64,000 bases of DNA from Viscum album (lineage: Eukaryota > Streptophyta > Magnoliopsida > Santalales > Viscaceae), in assembly GCA_963277665.1 (NCBI GenBank), contig OY728165.1, forward strand, positions 1,754,820,772 to 1,754,884,771, given 5' to 3'. Position 1 is the first letter of the stretch. Each line of letters starts with the position of its first letter. The translations under genes and the position numbers were made by a program. This document shows positions 11,991 to 23,550 of the stretch, piece after piece. The notes beneath the pieces were generated by a model, which was given only the letters and a program-made list of their open reading frames with translations, ran no database searches and was not told the origin of the DNA.

Positions 11991-12760
11991 TAATTTAAAT
12001 CTATTTGGATTAAATAAAACAAAATATTTTCATGTGTATTATGTATCCCAAAGACATATGATTAAATCAAAAGAAGGAGAATTTTTTTCGTAAATGTTTT
12101 TGTTCTTATACATTGTAATGTTTTTTGACAATATTGGAAAATTATATCATTGGATGTCTCTTATGATGATTAGGCTAATATTGGTTGAAGACAGAACATC
12201 AATGATAAGTTGGGATATTACAACCCTTCATTGTAACAACATGGATGTTGATGGTCATTTTTATAGATGGTGTGATGTTTTCACAAAATCACCTTTTAAT
12301 CCTGATTATATTTAAGTTGTGTTATGTTGATACAAATGTTTTTACCACTAATTACTAGTTTGATAAGAAATGTTCATTGTGGACTATGGATACATTTAAA
12401 TTAAATATATTATTATGTTTTATGGGGTTACTACATCTATAATTTCATTTAATGTCCCATTATTTATGATTTCATTTTTCATGTGATATTAGAATTACTC
12501 GGTTACACAATTATGATTGAGTAATTTATTTCATCCAGAATCAGATGGGAAGACGTAGTGGATAAAACATTTTTCCAGGGTATCTTCTTTAGGTGGGAAT
12601 TCTTGATTTAGGTAAATCATGGAAAGTCACTTTTCCATGAAATTGTTTTAATATAATTATTGTTATTAATCATTAATCCATATTTTTTAATTTTTATATT
12701 TCAATGGTACAACTTTTCAGTCACCATTTTTCTATATGTATACCTTTGATGGAACACATA
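11991..12760 (+). pseudogene. Ty3/gypsy integrase fragment
   Basis: On the plus strand, near 12180-12240, WLKTEHQ then VGILQPF matches the ..KAEHQRPAGLLQPL linker after the integrase zinc finger. YGVTTSIISFN at about 12417-12450 matches LHGVP.SIISDR, with the catalytic Asp changed to Phe/Asn. FHPESDGK at 12529-12552 matches the FHPQTDGQSERT motif. GKSWKVTFPMKL near 12620 matches G.SWD.HLPL.EF. At least three stops and some deletions, including most of the DRLTKSAHF part, make it dead. No RT is readable upstream, so it is either a 5'-truncated copy or the upstream part has decayed beyond recognition. The open frame 12094-12315 overlaps it. Confidence 0.75.
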
Positions 12761-15700
12761 TTTGATCATGTTTGGTGTAGGAAACAAATAAAATAGTTAA
12801 TGTTGTTCAGAAATTTTTAACTAATGTAGAAGGTAAATATATTAGATATGATGATCATACATCATACAATTTTTGTTAATTGTTAGATATCATAACTTCA
12901 AATTATTGTATCCTCAATTTGGGTACTAAAGAATTTTTATGCAAGTGATGTTAACCCCTAAGTTTTTGTGTATATTTGAAATTATGATGAATGTTTATAA
13001 TATGGAATATAATTTAATAATTCCACCTTGTCATTAGGAAATTCATCATATTTTCATGTATATATGATGTTGATATATCTGTTGTATCCATCTCATGTTC
13101 TTCATAGGAAATAACTGGATTTGGTTCCAAAGATAATTTTCATTTAATAACCTATAAAAATATTTAAACATTACATAGATAGTGTAAAGGGGAAAGTATA
13201 TTCCTTTATGATGAATATTTTGATGAAAATTAATGTTCGGGAAGAAATATAGGATATGTATGAACCATGAAACAACAATGGAAATTGTTTTTATAAAAAT
13301 ATTTAACTTCATAAGGTCATCAATTTTTTAGATTGGGAATGGTTTCAATTCAAAAAATTTAATTATTTAATTAACAATACAATGTTGAAATGTTAATTTG
13401 TTAGTTGAAAGTCTATTCTATCATTTTAAGTTTAATAATATAACATTTCCTCTTATATAACATTATTATTATGATTTGTGTAATCATGTGGGTTTATGAA
13501 TTAATATATTATAATTGATGTATTAATGTTGGAATATAGTAATAACCGTAGAATATTAATTCATTTTCCATTCACCGAGGTTATCATTGCTAATATAATT
13601 ATTAAGATATTTAATGGTTCCAAAATTTTTCATAATGACATGATAATATTGTGTATTTAGAAAATTATTATTTGTAATTAAGAAAGGGTTTCTATACTTT
13701 AATTATTTGATTATATTAATGTTTATAATGAATTAAAGGAGTGATTTTCAATTGTGGGTCATTGTATATGTATTAATGGAAGTGGAAAAGGGAGTTGGTG
13801 GAGCATGGAATGGTTAAAATATATATTATTATTTAAACATAATTTTATAGGGATATAAATATAATCCATCTGTGTAATTTAGTATTTTGAATCCTTGCAT
13901 CCATACTATCACATCACCCTTGATAGAAATTTTTTACATTAATTTTACCTAAATGAATTACATAGTGATGGAGTTATGATCAATGAATTTTAGGAATCAT
14001 CATGATCATCAATGTATAAGTCCTGAATTATTTAAAAATTTTCACAGATTCTATTTAGAGTTTTCAATAATGGGTAAATTTTATAAAAACCAAAATTTCA
14101 ACATTCATATATTTGAGGCATTAATAAGATAATTATTTCATTTATAAAGTTATATATAGAATTACTATGGGATTGATGAACATAAGGGATAATAATTATA
14201 TGGAATCATCCATTATATTTATAAAAACAAAATATTTTTATTATGTTGTAAGAAGTTTCATAGTGTCCTTTCTAACCTATAGAGTTTTGGAAAATTAAAA
14301 CTGAAATTATTATAGTAACAATGCCATATAATATTAGTTTGGCCTAAATAACACCATATATATATTATATTTTTAATTTTTATTGTAATCTACTATAGAA
14401 TATAGCTATTTGTTTTTATAGGTATCTCGATCTGTGAGGGAAAAATGGTGATAATGATTTACACTTCAACCAATAACGATAATAAAATAATAGTTTCAAC
14501 ATATTTAAATGGAAGCATACATATGTAGGTTAATATGTATAATTCCTAACTTGATCCATCTATTATGTGAATTTTTGTTGTAATTTCCATAAATAATTAT
14601 TAAGAATTCTACTTATGAATCATTTTCTTGTCACATTTGATATATATATATTTTAAATCATGATGTTTTTAATATGGGTTTTTTCTATACATCTTGTTCA
14701 TTTATCATATTTTTTATTTCAATTAATTTATATTGTCCTAACAAGTAAATGACATCGCTAATAGATGATTTTGAACAATGTCTATTGTTTGGGATTTTAT
14801 TTTCAACTGTTTTTTCCAACGGTTGTTTTTGGTGATTTAATTATTAAATATTTTTTTCTTTAGAAATTATCATAGGAATGAGTTTTTTATTTATATTAAA
14901 AAACACGAAATGCTACATAAATTAGTGGGTTTTGGTTATTAAAAATATTGCGGGTTATTTATTTAATTGATAAAATGGTTTATATATATGATAATTAAGA
15001 TGGAAATAGTGTTATTATCTATATACCATAATAGTTGACTATGTATAGTCAGTTGTATACTATTTATATAGAATTAACTAAGAAACTAATGATCTATATA
15101 ACATGGGAACTAATTTACTACATTTAGGTTTTCAATTTCTTCTTAATTTATCTCAATATGTTGTGATTATGATTTTGTAATATTAAATGTTTTGAACAAC
15201 AAATGGTACTGAATGGATTAATGTTTAAATCAAGGATTATGAGTATATAAAATACAATATAAATCACAACAGTCTTTGGTAGTGTTATATTTTATTAATA
15301 ATGGTGTTATTAATAGGACATTCAATTTAGTAACATGGTGAGTTATTATTATTCCTTGTCGGTTTAGAATTTGATTATATTCACTTTTGAGTTAATATTA
15401 TTTTTTTGCTAAATAGATGTTTAGTTTCTGTTTAAAAATATAATTTCCTTCAATATTACTATAAAACAATAATTCTTTTTGAAACTTATTGGTGAAATAT
15501 TTAAATTAATGTTTAAAAAAATCATTAACTATGATGCATGGATTAATTATTCTTAGGTTATTTATCCTGGTTTATAAGAATTAAAAAATATTAATTTGAA
15601 CCCCTAAATTTTTCATTTTTTGGGACTTATAGATTTCAATTGATATGATTAATGAAAAGGGAGGACTCAGTTCTTCATTAGTGGTGAGTTGAATATGCCC

Positions 15701-16580
15701 TCTATTGATATGGTTGTATGGATTTATTACTCAATGATTGTGTAATAAAATTATATTAATGCCTTCATGATGTATTATTTTTGTGTTGGATTTTATAACA
15801 TAAATCCTTTCCATTATAGGATTGTTATTATGTTAATTATTTTAAATAAAATGTGGTATACTCTGTATGAATTTATGATTTACTATTTTTGATGGAAAAT
15901 TATTCAGTAATTAATTATTTTTATACCTTATCACTAATTTATATCCTCTAGAAATATAACATTTTTATTTAGGACTTTTAGAAATATTATTTGTGAATAA
16001 GGATTCAGGTATCATGGTTAGGTCATTACATTAACCACTTTAATGTATAATAAAACTCATTCATGTTTTTTATTATATTATTAGGTTATATAATAAATCG
16101 GGAAACATATCCTGCAAATTTAATCTATATTAACAATATGTATGTATCACATAAATGTGTTAATATACATATTAAAAATCATAAAAACATTTATTTTAAT
16201 TTTCCAAACCATATAAAAGATTTATTATTTTTAATTTAATTGGTTAATCAAACTATATATCAAGGGTTTATAAAATAGTTTTAATATATCAATTATCCCA
16301 TCTCATAGTCAAACAGATGAAATTGTGGGTCATTTAATATTGGTAAATCATGATACATCCAACATCATTATAAAAATTATTTAGTGTATTCTCGAAAGAA
16401 ATAATTAATATCCCGTTATAAATGAATCTTGAGTGATATACGTCATCTAGATGAATTATAATACTAAACATTTGACTATTAAATAACATTTTTACACGTA
16501 ATAATGAACATATAAATCCATCTTAAGCTAAATTTAAAATTCATGATTCTAAAAATAAATTTACCATAAAAATTCATGTA
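12761..16580. other. AT-rich, no gene recognised
   Basis: The beginning may hold the integrase C-terminus and 3' LTR of the fragment before it, but I can read neither. The open frame 13046-13312 (minus strand) has no known motif and is low-complexity (Ile, Asn, Phe, Tyr-rich), as expected by chance in such AT-rich DNA. No tandem array, hairpin or RNA gene stood out. Confidence 0.4.
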
Positions 16581-16585
16581 TCATA
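16581..16585. repeat. Target-site duplication TCATA (left)
   Basis: TCATA directly precedes the first LTR base and is repeated at 28297-28301 directly after the last LTR base. A 5-bp duplication is the usual size for Ty3/gypsy integration and shows the element arrived as one unit. Confidence 0.95.
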
Positions 16586-17854
16586 TGTCACGACCCGACC
16601 CTACCCGAGCTCGATCCGCAACTACCCCAAGCTCGCCTCCATAGGCCAGGGGCTGGTGACCAGCGCCGAAGGCACAAAAACTTGGGGATGCCTTTGCCTA
16701 AGCACCTGTACACACACACACACATCACACTCAATGCAAAAGTGTAGAGTAAAAGAAAAGACAAGTAAAGAAAAAGGAAAACTTCTATAAGTAAACCACA
16801 AGAGTCCATCGACCACTAAACAGTACAGGGTATAGGCTTAAAAGAAAAGAGAAAAAACATGCAACCATCCAAAACAAGTTCCACAACCCGGCAACAGGTA
16901 AACCAAAAGAAACAGCTGACGCGTCTCCCACCTGGAACCCGGCCACGACCACCGCACGCAGTCCAATCTCCCAAGATCCTACGCTCCACTGAAGTCATGA
17001 TCCACCTATCTATTGTCTACAAGGGCACACCAAGTGTTGGAAAAGCCCAAGCAGGGGTGAGAATAAAAATACTTAGTGGGATACCCCGAAGTCTCGAGGG
17101 AGCAACAAAGGAGGTAACGAAGGGTGAGCAGTAGAGTGAATAGGGAGAAGTAAAAGAGTACAACAGAGAGTGTAGTAAAGAGTCCATCTCAACACAACAA
17201 GTGTAATGAAGGTAGACTCGTCCATACACAAGGAGCTAGAAACGGTGAGAAGACGAACTTCCTGTCGAGCCTTCGCTACCTATAGTAGGAGAGTAGACTC
17301 GTCCAACCACGAGAATCTAGAGAGGGAATGAACGTGGCATACCCCGCACGTCTTCACCTTTCCTGGAAGGAGAGTATCCAAAACACAAGGAGTGGGTACC
17401 AGAACATGGTATATGCATATCCTTATGCTCAGCGAGAAGCCCGAACAACGTCGTAATGGGATCTTCGTCCCGTAGATACGCCCAAGAACAGAGTATCCAA
17501 CAGTCCCAGAAGTAACCCCATCATCGATACCCAGCATCCCACACGTCTGCCCTAAACCGCAAGCCAAGGGGCCCGGACACCGCACCTTGATTCTATCTTC
17601 TTTGGGCGGCACTGACTCACCCACATGGTTTTAGATCGCATCACATGAACGCGTCTCGGTGGGGAAAGCACCGCTTGAACTTGAGAGTTCTAGGGAAAGT
17701 CAAACCACACCTCGTCACTGCCCTACAGTCGAGAGGTCTCCTCAAAGTCAAGGTCGTCACAACACTAACCCGCAACCAGGGGTCCCACTCCAGTAATCAC
17801 GGAGAAAAACCACAGGCTAGCCTAGTAGAAAGGATTGAGCTTGGAATACCAATA

Positions 17855-18480
17855 GGTGTCCCACTACCCAGCCCTGCTGGAGGGTAATTCATAATAAGAT
17901 ATCAGGTGACCCACTACCCAGCCCTGCTGGAGTGTAAACCATAATACATCATCTGGCGACCCACTTCCCATCCCCGCTGGAGGGTAGACCATAAGACGTC
18001 ATTCGGCGACCCACTTCCCAGCCCTGCTGGAGGGTAGACCTTAATACATCATCAGGCAACCCACTGCCCAGCCCTGCTGGAGGGTATATCTTAATACATC
18101 ATCACGAGACCCACTTCCCAACCCCGCTGGAGGGTAGACCTAGAACTAGACGACAGGCGACCCACTGGCCAGTCGTGCTGGAGGGTAGACCCTAAGGGTT
18201 CATCGGGCGACCCACTACCCAGCCTCTACTGGAGGGTAGACCCTAATAGCATCGGGTGATCCACTGCCCAGTCTCTGCTGGAGGGTAGACCCTAATAACG
18301 TCGGGTGACCCACTGTCCAATCTCTACTGGAGGGTAGACCCTAAAAGTCAGTGAGCAACCCACTTCCCAACCCTTCTGGAGGGTAAACCCGAAGTAACCG
18401 ATGAGTAACCCACTGCCCATCCCCACTGGAGGGTAGAACTCAGAACTGCTCTGGCCATCTCTACTGGAGGGTACAACACT
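17855..18480. repeat. Tandem array of a ~50-bp unit inside the 3' LTR
   Basis: Roughly twelve units share GACCCACTGCCCAGCCCTGC then TGGAGGGTAGACC and an AT-richer tail (ATAATACATCATC in early units, CTAATA..GTCGGGT in later ones). Unit length is close to 50 bp, and the final units are partial. The same array occurs at the equivalent place in the other LTR, so it existed before this insertion. It is not CRISPR: units are directly abutted and there are no unique spacers. Confidence 0.93.
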
Positions 18481-20644
18481 GGCCAACCGAACTCGGAGTG
18501 GGTGTCGCGCAACCACCAAACTCCAGAACAACTCTCCCAAAAGAGGTGTAGCGTCTGCTCTAGCACTGGGTGTCACTATCACTGCTACCGGCCAATCCAT
18601 CGCGAGCGATACGAGGGGGGGGATCACTTAACTCTTCTGGTCAAACAAACACACAGAGGGAACCTCTACGCCACAAGAGGTCCAAGTACGCGAAGCAGAA
18701 CCTAGCACTCACTTGGGGCCCACACGACGTGTGGCCCCAAGTCAAACCCCAACCAAGAACACAAACAGTCTCAAGTACGAACCACACGTACCTCCAAGCG
18801 CTTTTGTATACTCCCAGAGTATACCTCATATCCAGCCCAAGGGCTATCGTGCACATGACACCCAGCGTCAACGTGAAGGCATGACGTAACAACTCCACCT
18901 CAAAGGCCCAGGCACAGCCAGCCACATCTCGTAAATCATTTACATCACTCTCCAAAGAGTGCGTGATCACACGCCAAGGGTCTGCTACAAACATGGTAGG
19001 ACGAACCACCACCGGATTACCTCTCATGGTCTACATTTAACAAGATCGCGAAAGAGGCCTCGCACCACCAAACGGATCATGCCGTTGTAATCCTTGCGAA
19101 AAAACATGCGAGATCGACTACTTATTTGCCTCGAACGGATATCTGACGGAAAAGTCACCAACACCGCCTCACGCCCAAACGGCGTCCCGTGATCCCGATC
19201 CTCGGCCCCGAAAACAGTCGGGCGCATCACACCATTGTGATCCCCTCGGGAAAACCCGTCAAAAGCACTACTCACATGATTGTAACGGATATCCGGAGAA
19301 AAAGATACATTCCGGCGCACCGCACACGAGCGGTGCATCGTGGGACCCACATCCTGGTCCCGAAACTCAATGAACAGATTGCACCATTGCGATCCTCTCG
19401 AAAAAGTACACGCAATGGACTATTCACATGTCCAAAATGGTCACCCGGTGATAAAGCTGGAAATCACCGTCAACTCCCGAAACGGCCCTCGTGGGGCCCG
19501 CACCATCGTGTGGAATTACATCGGGCAGACTGCGCCAACGCGATGCCCTCGGAAAAACACCCAACATCGACTGCTCGCACGCCCTGAACGGATGTCTGGT
19601 GAAAAAGGCATGAAACGCTGCACACGGCTTGAAAGACGGGTCATGGGGCCCATGCCTCAAGTCCAGTCCCAACACCCGAAACTGCCTTGGAAACCTTCGC
19701 CCCTGCGCTAGGGTCCCAACGCCGCTGACGGTGCTCAAAATGGACGTTGGACGCGTTCACGCCGTCTGAAACAAAATTCTCAGGGAATACGCTCGTCCCC
19801 TGAAGGACATGTCGCGCCTCCGTGGCCCCTGGTTTCGGGAATTAAAAATTCCCAAAACCATCTCAAAACATTCCCCTAGATGCAAGATCTGTGGTGCCAC
19901 TGACGAAGCGCAAAACGGACGCCCGTAACGAAAGTTACGGGTGTCGGAAATTCAAAGAGGGGGGGGGCACTCCCTAGGCCCGGACCGGCCCGGTCCAGCC
20001 GGTCTGCCCTCAGCCGGCCCGCGGCCCGGCTGCGGGCCCGGTTCAGACCACCGCGGACAGATTGCCTCGGCCAGCTCCCTCGACTAGCCATCAAGGCCGG
20101 TCTCCTTTCCCCAGCAGCGACCCATCACATGCGGGTCGCGGTCGCTCCGCACACGGGGTCGCGCACCCCGCGGTTCCCCCCTCTGCCCTATGCCGGATCC
20201 GCCCGGCCGCCTGCCGCCTTCCGCCTGCCGAAGCCGGCCCGCCGCCGCCCTTGCACACCCAGCTTCCACAAGCCGCCGCCCGGCTCGCCGCGCCTCTGCC
20301 TGGCACGGCCGGCCGCCGCGCCTACCCACCGGAACGCCCCACATCTCCTCCGCAAACCTGTAATCTTCGGCGAATGATTGCGGGTTCCTCCAAACTCCAA
20401 AACCAAATTCGAAAGAAGCGTCGGAAGGTGAATAAAATAAACTTCGCATTCATGGGATTTGTTTTATAAATCGACATAGATTTGATACAAAAATTTGGGC
20501 TCGAAGTAGGTACAGGAATAGAAAACGTAAACGACAAAACCCTACCTTGTGGGCGTCGCCCGGAGCTTCATGGGGAGTCCACCGCCGCTCCGCTGCCTTG
20601 CCGGAGTTCGCCTCGCCGAAGCTCACCTCACCGGAGCTGCCTCA

Positions 20645-20731
20645 GCAGAGGTGAAGGAGGGGGGGAAGGGTTTTAGGAAGGAGAAGAAGAATAAGGGAGG
20701 GTGGGGGTGTTTAAGTACAAATCACTTAAAC
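20645..20731. repeat. Purine-rich tract ending in an 8-bp inverted repeat
   Basis: On the plus strand a run of almost only A and G (about 20648-20708) is followed by GTTTAAGT, a 7-base spacer and ACTTAAAC (20709-20731), a perfect 8-bp inverted repeat. Both parts are kept in the other LTR (27598-27676), with length changes in the purine run only. On the transcribed minus strand it is a pyrimidine tract downstream of a small hairpin. A promoter or leader role is possible but unproven. Confidence 0.6.
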
Positions 20732-21351
20732 GCCCGCCCGATAGCCCCCAACCAGAACTCCCGACAGGGTCGGGATTTAGCCTCCCCTAGGCTAAGAACC
20801 ATGCTCTGAGCGCAACGACGGACTTGGAATTTTATTCCGAGACCCCATTCAAAAGTTATTAAACTTAGCGCCCGAGGACGCCAAATTACGAAAATGCCCC
20901 TATGGCCATTTTTCACAAACGACCCGCACCCACAAAAGTTATACCACTCCTAGGGTAAACGGCACGCTCCAAACTCAAAGGTTCCCTCGGGTTTCTAATC
21001 CAAGCCACCGTTTAAGAGATAATATCATTTCACCATTAAACGAATTAATTTATTTATTTAATATGTTTAACGTTCCAGAAGCGGGCGAGGGGTCCAAACA
21101 TCCCGCGCCGACAAGTTTTATGTCGTTACTAGGGTAAAAACCCCATTATGGACACATCTGTACACTCGGATCTCGGATCCGGAACTCCGTTTAGGAGTTA
21201 TACCATTTATTTAGTGTTTCCAGTTTGAACGCACTGAAAATTTAATTCCGGCCACTCTGGGGCTCGAAATCACAGGCCGTCTGATGGCTCTGCTCTGGAG
21301 TATCATCAAGAATATTCCAAAGTCTTTCGTAGCAAAACCTGGGTTCTTACC

Positions 21352-21365
21352 TCATTCCCTCCTTC
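21352..21365 (-). promoter_or_regulatory. Polypurine tract (plus-strand DNA priming site)
   Basis: The minus strand reads GAAGGAGGGAATGA immediately before the 3' LTR. It is preceded by TTCGAGGACGAAAT, a sequence commonly found between the coding end and the polypurine tract in plant Ty3/gypsy elements. Confidence 0.85.
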
Positions 21366-22299
21366 AAGCATTTCGTCCTCGAAAAGAAAAACCAGGTAAC
21401 AACAATGGGTACTAAGCCCACACCTGGATTTCACGTACCCAAAAGAACCCACGTATAGCTCTGAGCCATCGCACATAGACCAAAGGATGGATCTATTCAC
21501 ACGAGGTCGGCCCTTGCCGATGTCGTGCACCCACTCCAGACTTTGGGGTTAGGGAATGGTGGTAGGGTACCTCGCCATCCCTTTGCACGGTCTCAAATGA
21601 CCCGAAGGCTCTCGGGAGTAGCTCACCTCCCCGGTCAATCCTCTACGTCACACGCCGCGAATGGAATCACCGCCCGCACCAGAAACAAGGCCCGGTTATT
21701 CCCTCCATCAGAATATTCATATGGTGAAACACCAAAGGATATCTGGTCATACGAAATTCCATAGTCGATGCTCTCTTACACGCTCAAAAGGTGAAGGAGT
21801 CAACACCATCGACTATAGAAAAAGGGATCACGACTTTTACTTTACCAACGTAGGGTTACATCGATGGCTTGCGCCACCCTGGTATCAACTCAAACAAGGA
21901 GCCGGGAGAAATTCATTTCACACGTAGAGCCTAACAATTCTATTTCAAGATGTAGAAGAGTCGCAAGTGGTACCTCTCACCATCCCGTGGTCTGCAATAT
22001 CGTAGACATCCAAGCTCGCGACTACCTGCGGTCCCAACCGTCAGCTCCCGGAGCCTGACGTGGACCACCTAGTGGTGACGGGGAGATCTCGTAATGTCAT
22101 CCACCACTAGCATCTCCTCCCGCTCCTCTGCTATCACCACCTCTCTGGGCTCTACTCCAGTCACGGTGCTACCTCTATCGTGGTGGTGTGCCTGCTGCCT
22201 GCCCGAATCTCTCAGCAACTCGGGTCAGGCAGCCTCGTTCCAAGTGACCTCGCCCATCACAAGCATAGCACTAGCGCTCTATGGCTGCCCTGGTGCCCT
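21366..22299 (-). other. Interior of the GC-rich element downstream of gag, non-coding
   Basis: About 0.9 kb where an autonomous element would carry several kilobases of pol. I scanned both strands and found no protease, RT, RNase H or integrase motif. The open frames here lack family signatures. GC-rich like the rest of the element. Confidence 0.6.
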
Positions 22300-23156
22300 C
22301 TGGCGCCACTGTGCTGTACGACCACGAACCGAAATCCACTCACAAAAGGGCATCCGAAACTGACGCCCTGCGCCTTTTCGCCACAGTGGTATACGACCAC
22401 GTCTCTGAAACCGACAGTGGGAAGGCCACCTTCATCGAGGTCCTCTCCTCCGATGCCTGCTAGCTACGACAGACGTCCCGGCTCTGTTGCGCCCACTGCC
22501 ACTACCAACCGAAAAACAGGACAGGAAGCCCTCTTTCACCAGCGCCTTCTCTAGCACCCCGACATATGTGGAAATGCCCAATGGTACTATGACAGCACAA
22601 ATCTCTTGGCGGAGACCCTGCTCAAACTTCCGCATTCGAAAGTTGTCATCATGGACCAATTTCGGGTAAAAGCGTGCAAGGTCTGCAAAACTAGCCGTGT
22701 ACTCGGCCACCATCATCCCTCCCTACTGAAACTACAGGAGCTCCTAAATCCAAACGGAGCGCAAGAAGGAAGGGAAAAACTCCTCATGAAACAACAACTG
22801 GAAGTCACCCCATGAAAGCGACGACTCGTCACAATGTTGAGTCACCAGACTCCACCAACGCCGAGCTACTCCACAAAAAAGGCTGCCAAAGCCACTCTCC
22901 GATCTGTCAGTGTCTGCACAAGCCTGAAAAGGTGAACCACTGCCTCGAGCCAAACCTCTGCTACCCGAGGGTCTGGCTCACCACTGAACCTCAGCGATCT
23001 CTGCTACTGGAACTCACGGAGCGCGCTCTACCTGCGCTCAAGCTCAGCCTGCTCTGCTGAAACTGCCTGCTGCTCAACAGGTGGGGGTGCTACTACCAGC
23101 CCACCTGGAGAATGAGGCTCGCATGATGGGTCCTGGGCTATGTCCTCGTAGCTCAT
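22300..23156 (-). pseudogene. gag of the GC-rich element (broken)
   Basis: Gag is the structural particle protein. A plausible start is the ATG at 23154-23156 (MSYEDIAQD). An AELERR..ALREFQ coiled-coil-like stretch follows, then GEPDPRVAEVWLEAV near 22950, typical of the start of the retrotransposon gag domain. After a frame change near 22880 the protein reads VARRWWSLV, SWGDFQLLFHEEFFP, then MMVAEYTASFADLARFYPKL and MRKFEQGLR (22432-22716). These are the classic WW..L, W.F...F...FP, VAEY and FE.GL motifs. Three stops lie between 22744 and 22716 and others lie upstream. A remnant of a zinc knuckle (YHCGEKAQ) appears near 22375. So one frameshift and several stops break a gag that is otherwise full-length. 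It is the only coding sequence of the element. Confidence 0.88.
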
Positions 23157-23535
23157 AGGGTCGTCGTCACGAACCAAAGCTGGTATCCTCACTGGCTGTC
23201 CTCAGGGAGACATCCTGAATATTATCAAGGAGTGTCGCGGTCAGATGAGCATATATGTATATACGAATAGTCACGATGGGGAGCTGACTCAAGAAGGATA
23301 GTCAAAGACTCAGTTCTATCTAATGCACAATCAAAATTCCCTGCAATAAGTGTCTTAGCATGCCGAGTCGACAAGCGGGTTATCAAGGTCCTGGTGAATG
23401 GATACGTCGGCCGCTGCACCATCAATGGACTCCCTAGCCTGAGAGTCGCTCTCGAGACACGTTAACACTGTTTCCCTATATCCCAACCAATTCCTCTTTT
23501 AGGGATGTCCGCACAACGTCCCAAGGAACGAACCA
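23157..23535 (-). other. Leader between primer-binding site and gag
   Basis: About 380 bp of untranslated leader on the minus strand. I see no coding motif. This is where a packaging signal would be expected, but none can be identified by eye. Confidence 0.5.
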
Positions 23536-23547
23536 CCTCTGATACCA
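23536..23547 (-). promoter_or_regulatory. Primer-binding site for initiator tRNA-Met
   Basis: The minus strand reads TGGTATCAGAGG three bases (AAG) after the end of the 5' LTR (GGTCGTGACA). Eleven of twelve positions match the TGGTATCAGAGC used by most plant Ty3/gypsy and copia elements. This fixes the 5' end of the element at the right-hand LTR. Confidence 0.93.
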
Positions 23548-23550
23548 CTT

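Larger units (their letters stand above)
16586..21351 (-). repeat. 3' LTR of the GC-rich element
   Basis: The plus-strand edge is TGTCACGACCC at 16586. The other edge is CTTACC at 21351, where the partner LTR has CTTACA, so the terminal TG of the minus-strand LTR has become GG here. Within it are a CA microsatellite (about 16710), a ~50-bp tandem array (17855-18480), and a very GC-rich CpG-dense block (about 19940-20340). There is also a purine tract with a short inverted repeat (20645-20731). Many long open frames cross it on both strands, but they are by-products of GC content. They are not conserved in frame with the partner LTR and show no known domain. Confidence 0.93.

Noticed and set aside
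17855..18480. Regular ~50-bp repeats that could suggest a CRISPR array
   Set aside because: Units abut with no unique spacers, the array lies inside both LTRs of a plant retrotransposon, and no cas-like gene is present.
18292..20809. Many overlapping open frames of 60-135 codons on both strands
   Set aside because: They arise from low stop-codon frequency in GC-rich LTR sequence, have no domain signature, and are not kept in frame in the partner LTR at 25.2-27.8 kb.
23536..23550. tRNA-like sequence at the LTR edge
   Set aside because: Only the 12-base complement of a tRNA 3' end is present. It is a primer-binding site, not a tRNA gene.
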